This document shows positions 28,891 to 33,589 of a stretch of DNA of 33,589 bases, one piece after another (position 1 is the first letter of the stretch; each line of letters begins with the position of its first letter). Both the position numbers and the translations under genes were made by a program. The stretch is from contig MCFE01000817.1 of NCBI GenBank assembly GCA_002104905.1, positions 1 to 33,589 of the forward strand, read 5' to 3'. Source of the stretch: Basidiobolus meristosporus CBS 931.73 (Eukaryota > Basidiobolomycota > Basidiobolomycetes > Basidiobolales > Basidiobolaceae). The notes beneath the pieces were generated by a model, which had not been told where the DNA came from, searched no databases, and saw only the letters and a program-made list of their open reading frames with translations.

Positions 28891-29417
28891 TGTTACTGTC
28901 ATGATCACATGACAACCATGAACACCCATGCCAAGTTTCAGCTTCCTAGCTCAATTTCTAAGAGATTCCTTCTGGAACCTTCTACCACCTTCCGGAAAGT
29001 TCCTGACCATTCCAAACCATTGTTACACAATGGAACATTCCATGGAAGCTTTCCATCGTATTTTTCATAGTCCAGTACCATATATGGAAATACCAGGTCA
29101 CATGACTTAGTCACATGATCAGGTGACCCAATCCATTTCCCCATCCTGTCTCAGTGCCGTGTCATCTATGTCATCATCCCCAGCACCATTGCTGTGCCTC
29201 ACCCCACAACCCCATTAGTATTAGCTAATATCTCTTGGCATCAGTATAGCCAAAAAGTATATATAGTCCTATCCCCCCTTAAGTATTCCTCAGTCTGATA
29301 AACACAGGTCTTGAATAAACTGCCTTGCCTTGAATCCTGCCTTGCCTTGATGGTCCACACCTAAGTCCTTTCCAGCCGTGCCTAGCTTTTCCTCCTGCCT
29401 TGTGTCTATTCATAACA
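28891..29417 (+). mobile_element. Young gypsy H (chromovirus-like) 5' LTR, 527 bp
   Basis: The LTR starts TGTTACTGTC and ends CATAACA, with the short inverted ends TGTTA/TAACA. It holds three copies of TCACATGA (28905, 29098, 29111), a TATA box (29258-29265), AATAAA (29313-29318) and a duplicated CTGCCTTGCCTTGA. The 3' border is fixed by the primer site that follows at 29420. A related, older LTR fragment lies at 18204-18420. The element inserted just downstream of the repeat X frame ending at 28846; the other LTR is beyond the window. Confidence 0.8.
29258..29302 (+). promoter_or_regulatory. TATA box and predicted transcript 5' end of gypsy H
   Basis: TATATATA at 29258-29265 lies 34 bp before AGTCTGATAAA (29292-29302), the usual distance for a start site. 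That 11-mer is exactly complementary to the primer site after the LTR, which in self-priming elements is the very start of the RNA. The two observations support each other. Confidence 0.7.
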
Positions 29418-29419
29418 GT

Positions 29420-29430
29420 TTTATCAGACT
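29420..29430 (+). other. Self-priming primer-binding site of gypsy H
   Basis: TTTATCAGACT lies two bases after the LTR end and is the exact reverse complement of AGTCTGATAAA at 29292-29302 in the R region of the same LTR. No TGG-type tRNA complement is found at the LTR border. In Tf1 of fission yeast the first 11 bases of the RNA fold back on such a site and are cut to give the primer. Length, position and TATA spacing all match that mechanism. Confidence 0.75.
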
Positions 29431-29824
29431 CTCCTGACTTACCTGTGGATCCCTGCCTTCTGCCCAAAGTTTGAAGAAAACTTGTAAAAGGAATACTCAC
29501 CGTAAGTATCACCCATCATCTTTCCCTAGTCTTGTCCTATAAAGGCAAAGATACTTTATCTTTGTAAAACTATTGGTCAAAAGCTGCATTCACTTTATTA
29601 CCCTGCTGGTGGAGTTTACAGTTGTTACAGTATTGGAAGCTTTAGTACAATACTCTATCAAAGGACGTTGAAATCAGTACCTTCTGAAGTGACGCTAACT
29701 TATTTAAGTTGGGGATTGTGGCTCAATAGTTGTATTCTTGACATACTAGTGGCTTTACAAACCCACAACCTAGTTTAGTATATTCCAGTATTCCTTGCAA
29801 GTTCATCCACCTTCCTCTGCTACC
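29431..29824 (+). other. Long leader of gypsy H, possible intron
   Basis: Nearly 400 bases separate the primer site from the gag ATG. A consensus 5' splice site GTAAGT (29502-29507), a branch-point-like GCTAAC (29694-29699) and a TAG (29727-29729) 30 bases further could define an intron of about 228 bases. No open frame of note and no LTR feature is present. Splicing is only inferred. Confidence 0.35.
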
Positions 29825-30757
29825 ATGTCCAACCTAGAGCTGAACTTTGCCCAGCTCATGGCTGCCTTTACCCAACTGCAGCAAGACCATGCAGACCTCA
29901 GAAACACTCTTGCTCAGTTCCAGAACCAAAGTGTCCAGCAAACTAGCCATGTCCCAGTCTACCAAGAACCCAAGTATACTCCTGCTACCAAGTTCAATGG
30001 CTCTCAGAATGAATTCCGTGGCTTCATCAATATGGTGAAGAACAATCTTGCACTCCAGCCCAACCGGTACCCCACTGACCAGGCCAAAGTTGGTTTCATC
30101 TCCAACCGGCTTACTGGTACAGCTCTCAAGTGGTTCTCCCCATTAGTGGAGACCAACTCTCCCCTCCTCAGAGACTACCAAGCTTTTCTCACTGAAATGG
30201 AGCTAACATTTGGTAACCTTGACCAAGCCAGAACTGCTGCCAACAAGATCAAGACCCTCAAGCAAGGGACCAAACCAGCATCAGTCTATGCCTCAGAATT
30301 CCAACAACTCTCCAGTGACCTCAGCTCCTGGGGTCAAGCAGCCTTGATTAGCCGATTCCAAGATGGCCTCAATGATGAAGTTTGTGATCTGCTACTCACA
30401 CTCCCAGATCCGGATACATTGGTTGAAGCTATGCACCAAGCAATCCGGTGTGATAACAGACTATTCCAGAAGAAGCAAAAGAACCGTCAAAGACACATTC
30501 CTGTTGCAGTCCCAGCCCCTCCTGCTCCCCAAGTCACTCCAGAAGATCCTATGCAGATTGATAGTGCAAAATACAAGAAACTATCAAAGAGTGAAAAGTC
30601 TAGATGTCAACAAGCCAACCTCTGTCTATACTGTGGCCAACCAGGTCACTTTGCCAAGTCGTGCCCCAACAAGAAGTCCAGCTTCAAGCTGATGCAGTCC
30701 TCCAGCAACCAACCTGATTCAGATCTGTTGGGAAACTCCAATGTCCAGTTGCACTGA
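29825..30757 (+). CDS. gag: Gypsy H gag (capsid and nucleocapsid)
   Basis: Gag forms the cytoplasmic virus-like particle and packages element RNA. The ATG at 29825 (context ACCATGTCC) is chosen over an upstream TTG at 29795; it gives 310 codons and begins MSNLELNFAQLMAAFTQLQQ. A helical, coiled-coil-like N-terminus is followed by a retrotransposon gag domain (KFNGSQNEFRGFINMV, KVGFISNRLTGTALKWFSPL, AYQ/YQAFLTEMELTFG, GTKPASVYASEFQQLSSDL; about residues 60-200) and one zinc knuckle, CLYCGQPGHFAKSC (30623-30664, CX2CX4HX4C). The frame is intact with no stops. Its last 40 bases overlap the pol frame, entered by a -1 shift at 30730-30736. It is typical in length for fungal gypsy gag. Confidence 0.93.
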   Translation: MSNLELNFAQLMAAFTQLQQDHADLRNTLAQFQNQSVQQTSHVPVYQEPKYTPATKFNGSQNEFRGFINMVKNNLALQPNRYPTDQAKVGFISNRLTGTALKWFSPLVETNSPLLRDYQAFLTEMELTFGNLDQARTAANKIKTLKQGTKPASVYASEFQQLSSDLSSWGQAALISRFQDGLNDEVCDLLLTLPDPDTLVEAMHQAIRCDNRLFQKKQKNRQRHIPVAVPAPPAPQVTPEDPMQIDSAKYKKLSKSEKSRCQQANLCLYCGQPGHFAKSCPNKKSSFKLMQSSSNQPDSDLLGNSNVQLH

Positions 30758-30774
30758 CAGGCTTGCAACTGGAC
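30730..30774 (+). promoter_or_regulatory. Programmed -1 frameshift signal between gag and pol
   Basis: The heptamer GGGAAAC (30730-30736) fits X XXY YYZ and is in the correct phase: gag codons are GGA AAC, and slipping back one base gives GGG AAA in the pol phase. Six bases later starts a perfect 11-bp hairpin (30743-30753 with 30764-30774, loop of 10 bases holding the gag stop TGA at 30755-30757). The pol frame is open from 30718 on. This matches the standard retroviral layout of slippery site, short spacer and stem. Confidence 0.82.
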
Positions 30775-32327
30775 CCACCCATGAAAATCCAGCATATCCA
30801 AGAATCTTCCTTTGCCACAAAATCTATCCAGTCCTTGAGAATGCCTGTCAAAATCCAGGTCCCTGACTCCAGTCCTGTCCCAGCCCTAGCCCTGATTGAT
30901 TCCAGTGCTTCATCCTGTTTCATTGACCAAGCCTTTGTCCAGAAGCACTCTATTCCTGTTACCTTGAAATCCTGTCCAGTCCAAGTAGAAGTTATTGATG
31001 GAAGATCACTCTCCTCTGGTGCCGTTACCCATGAAACATGCTTACTCCAGCTGTCCAGTACTGCCCACCAAGAAAGAATTGCCTTCAACATCATCAACTC
31101 ACCACACTATCCTATTGTGCTTGGAAGCTCATGGCTGAGCTATCACAATCCAAGTATTGATTGGAAATCCAAGATCCTGTCATTCACCAGATCCCACCAA
31201 GTCAACTCCATGAAATCTCCAGACCCTGATAACCATGAAAAGACTGTTGCCAACAGTTCAACAGCCCAAGATACCTTGCCAGCTGAAGGAGCCCCCTCAG
31301 TAAACATACCAGCCAAGTACCAAGAGTTTGCCCATGTCTTTGACAAGAAGAAAGCAGAACTCCTCCCTGACCATCAGCCTTATGACTGCCCTATTGACCT
31401 TGAAGATGGAAAAGTCCCTCCATTTGGCCCAATATATAACCTCTCCCAGCCGGAGTTGAAAGAACTCCATGGTTATATTGAAGAAAACCTCCAGAAGGGT
31501 TTTATTCAGCACTCCAAATCACCTGCTGGAGCCCCAATCCTCTTTGTCAAGAAGAAGGATGGCACACTCAGAATGTGTGTGGACTACCGTGCTTTGAATA
31601 AGATCACAGTCAAGAACCGCTACCCCCTGCCCCTGATCAACACACTGTTGGATCAGCTATCTGCTGCCCAAGTCTTCACCAAGATTGACTTGAGAGGAGC
31701 TTACAATCTTGTCAGAATCAAGCCCGGTGATGAATGGAAAATGGCCTTTTGCACAAGATATGGCCACTTTGAATACAAAGTAATGCCATTTGGCCTCACC
31801 AATGCCCCTGCTGTGTTTCAACACCTCATGAATGACATATTCCGTGAATACCTTGACCATTTTGTGGTAATCTACCTTGATGATATTCTCATATACTCCA
31901 AGAGCCAAGATGAACATGATGAACATGTCAAGAAAGTATTGAGAAAACTAGACTCTGCCGGTCTCTATGCCAAGCTAGAGAAGTGTGAATTTGACCAGAG
32001 AGAAGTGGAATTTCTTGGTTATCTCATCAGCCCTGAGGGAACAAGAATGGACGCAAAGAAAGTTGACTCAGTCCAATCCTGGAAAACTCCAAGCTCAGTC
32101 AAGGAAGTACAATCCTTCCTGGGATTTGCCAACTTCTATTGCAGGTTCATAGCCAACTACTCCAAGATAGTCACCCCTCTGACAATGCTTACCCAGAAGA
32201 GCACACCTTTTGCCTGGAATGAGGAGCATTCCAGCTCATTCAACCAACTCAAGAAATCTTTCCTGAAGGCCCCCCTGCTTGCCCATCCTGACCTTGAGAA
32301 GCAATTCATAGTGGAGACTGATGCTTT
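30737..32327 (+). CDS. pol: Gypsy H pol, protease and reverse transcriptase part
   Basis: Made as a Gag-Pol fusion after the -1 shift. The protease region has VPALALIDSSASSCFIDQAF (catalytic Asp at 30898-30900; the usual DSGA is DSSA) and a hydrophobic YPIVLGSSWL flap/core segment. RT follows from about 31320: FIQHSKSPAGAPILFVKKKD, MCVDYRALNKITVKNRYPLP, KIDLRGAYNLVRI (first Asp), MPFGLTNAPAVFQHLMN and VIYLDDILIYSKS (YLDD at 31873-31884), then FLGYLISPEG, VQSFLGFANFYCRFI and the connection. RNase H begins at VETDA (Asp at 32320-32322). A single-base deletion near 32326 then shifts the frame; the original phase ends at a TAG at 32464-32466. All RT catalytic residues are intact. Confidence 0.93.
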
Positions 32328-33589
32328 GATTTTGCCCTTGGTGCCATACTCTCCCAGTATGATGAGGACAATGTGTTGCACCCCATTGCATTCTACTCTC
32401 GGAAGTTTTCCCCTGCAGAGATCAACTATGATATCTATGATAAGGAGTTGCTTGCCATCATTGTAGCCTTTGAGCAATGGAGACACTACCTGGACGGTGC
32501 AAAACACAAAATCAAAGTCTTCTGTGACCACAAGAACCTTGAGTACTTTGCAACTTCCAAAGTACTAAACCGGAGACAAGCCAGATGGTCACTCTTCCTG
32601 TCCAGCTTTGACTTTACTATTACCTATAGACCTGGTGCAAAGCAAGGAAAGCCTGATGCCCTGTCCAGAAAAAAGGAATATGCCCTGGAAGAGGGAGATG
32701 ATGCCTGTCGGCAAATGGAACACCCATTGCTGAGCAAGAAACATTTTGAGATTCTTGCCACCCAGTCCTCAAGTCTTGTCATCCCTTTGTTCCTAGTAAG
32801 GATATCAGAATCCCAAGCCTCTGATATGACTTCCAGCACCGTCAAGAAATATCTGGAATCCCCAGTTGGGCCCCCTCCCAAGTTCCCAAACATCCAGAAC
32901 CTGCATTTGGTAAACAACCTCATCTACCACAAGCAGCAGCTTTATGTCCCAGACCTTGCCACCCAGCTAGACATCATTAAGTCTTGGCATGATTCAATGG
33001 CTGCAGGCCACTTTGGTACTGCCAAAACCTTGAATGCTATCAAAAGAGATTTCTGGTGGCCTAGAATGATAACTCTTATCAACAAGTACATTCTGACTTG
33101 TGATATTTGCAACCGTGCAAAACCAGCCAGACACCAGCCCTATGGACTTCTTCAACCCCTGCCTATCCCAGAACACCAATGGAGATCTATATCTATGGAC
33201 TTCATTACTGACCTCCCTGAGTCATGTGGCTTCAACGCTATACTTGTAGTGGCTGACCGGCTGACCAAGATGGCTCACTTTATCCCTTGCTGTAAGAACA
33301 CTGATGCAAAAGAAACTGCTGCTTTAGTCCTGAAGAATATTTTCCGCCTTCATGGTATCCCCAGTGATATTGTGTCAGATAGAGGCCCACAGTTTGTGTC
33401 CAAGTTTTGGAAACACTTCATGCAATACCTTGGTGTTCAAGTCAAGCTCTCTACTGCCTTCCATCCACAGTCTGATGGCCAGACTGAAAGAATCAACCAG
33501 ATTCTAGAGCAATACCTCCGGTGCTATATCAATTACCAGCAAGACAATTGGGTTGATCTACTCCCTGTTGCTGAGTTTGCCTACAACAC
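32328..33589 (+). CDS. pol: Gypsy H pol continued: RNase H and integrase (runs off window)
   Basis: Open without a stop for 420 codons to the window edge, in the phase one base off from the RT part. RNase H continues with DFALGAILSQYD, FYSRKFSPAEINYDIYDKEL, VFCDHKNLEYF and GKPDALSRK. Integrase has an HHCC zinc domain (His 32988, His 33009, Cys 33099, Cys 33108; GHFGTAKTL, CDICNRAK). Its core has Asp at 33198 (SMDFITDLP), Asp at 33378 (SDRGPQFVS) and Glu at 33486 (SDGQTERINQ), 35 residues between the last two, as in the DD35E rule. All catalytic residues are present. The C-terminus, where a chromodomain would sit, lies outside the window. Confidence 0.93.

Noticed and set aside
30684-31097. 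A 137-codon minus-strand frame within gypsy H pol
   Set aside because: It is antisense to intact pol sequence with clear protease motifs on the plus strand. There is no independent evidence for it.

Overview
The window looks like a gene-poor, transposon-packed stretch of a eukaryotic, most probably fungal, chromosome. I find no intact host gene, no rRNA or tRNA gene and no CRISPR array. The fungal reading rests on three things. The copia-type elements carry a primer-binding site matching the anticodon region of initiator tRNA-Met (half-tRNA priming, known from fungi and insects but not plants). The one young gypsy element carries a Tf1-like self-priming signal. Its pol protein is of the fungal chromovirus type. 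I cannot name the species.

Layout from left to right. At 1-905 lies a copy of a long dispersed repeat (family D); its reverse complement lies at about 22250-23229. At 2450-5727 is a decayed copia element (family A) whose 5' LTR is split by a gypsy solo LTR (family G). At 5728-9282 are copia 3' remnants, a family B copia LTR also split by a solo G LTR, and scattered pieces of an unknown repeat X. At 9423-11606 is a gypsy G element with 5' LTR, tRNA-type primer site, broken gag/pol and a truncated 3' LTR. This is cut by the 3' end of a second G element on the minus strand (11607-12619), which is in turn cut by a plus-strand copia B element (12620 to about 15400). That element meets, tail to tail, a minus-strand copia A element (about 15458-16835).

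From 18429 to 20928 lies a PIF/Harbinger-like DNA transposon: a repeated AGTGCC palindrome, a minus-strand DDE transposase missing its central part, and a divergent plus-strand partner frame with three in-frame stops and unusually many CpG dinucleotides. At 22250-23442 comes the second D copy, with an expanded palindromic minisatellite. At 23443-27337 is a third G element with mutated RT and integrase active sites and a copia B solo LTR sitting exactly inside its RNase H domain. At 27338-28890 is repeat X, with internal duplication and two unrecognised reading frames.

The right end (28891 to the window edge) is the youngest element, a nearly intact gypsy/chromovirus (family H). It has a 527-bp LTR, a TATA box, an 11-nt self-priming match, gag, a textbook -1 frameshift signal (slippery heptamer plus perfect 11-bp hairpin) and pol running off the window, with a single 1-nt deletion in RNase H. 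The order of insertions can be read directly from the nesting: D, X, A and B copies are old hosts, G solo LTRs sit inside A and B, a B solo LTR sits inside G, and H is the latest arrival.
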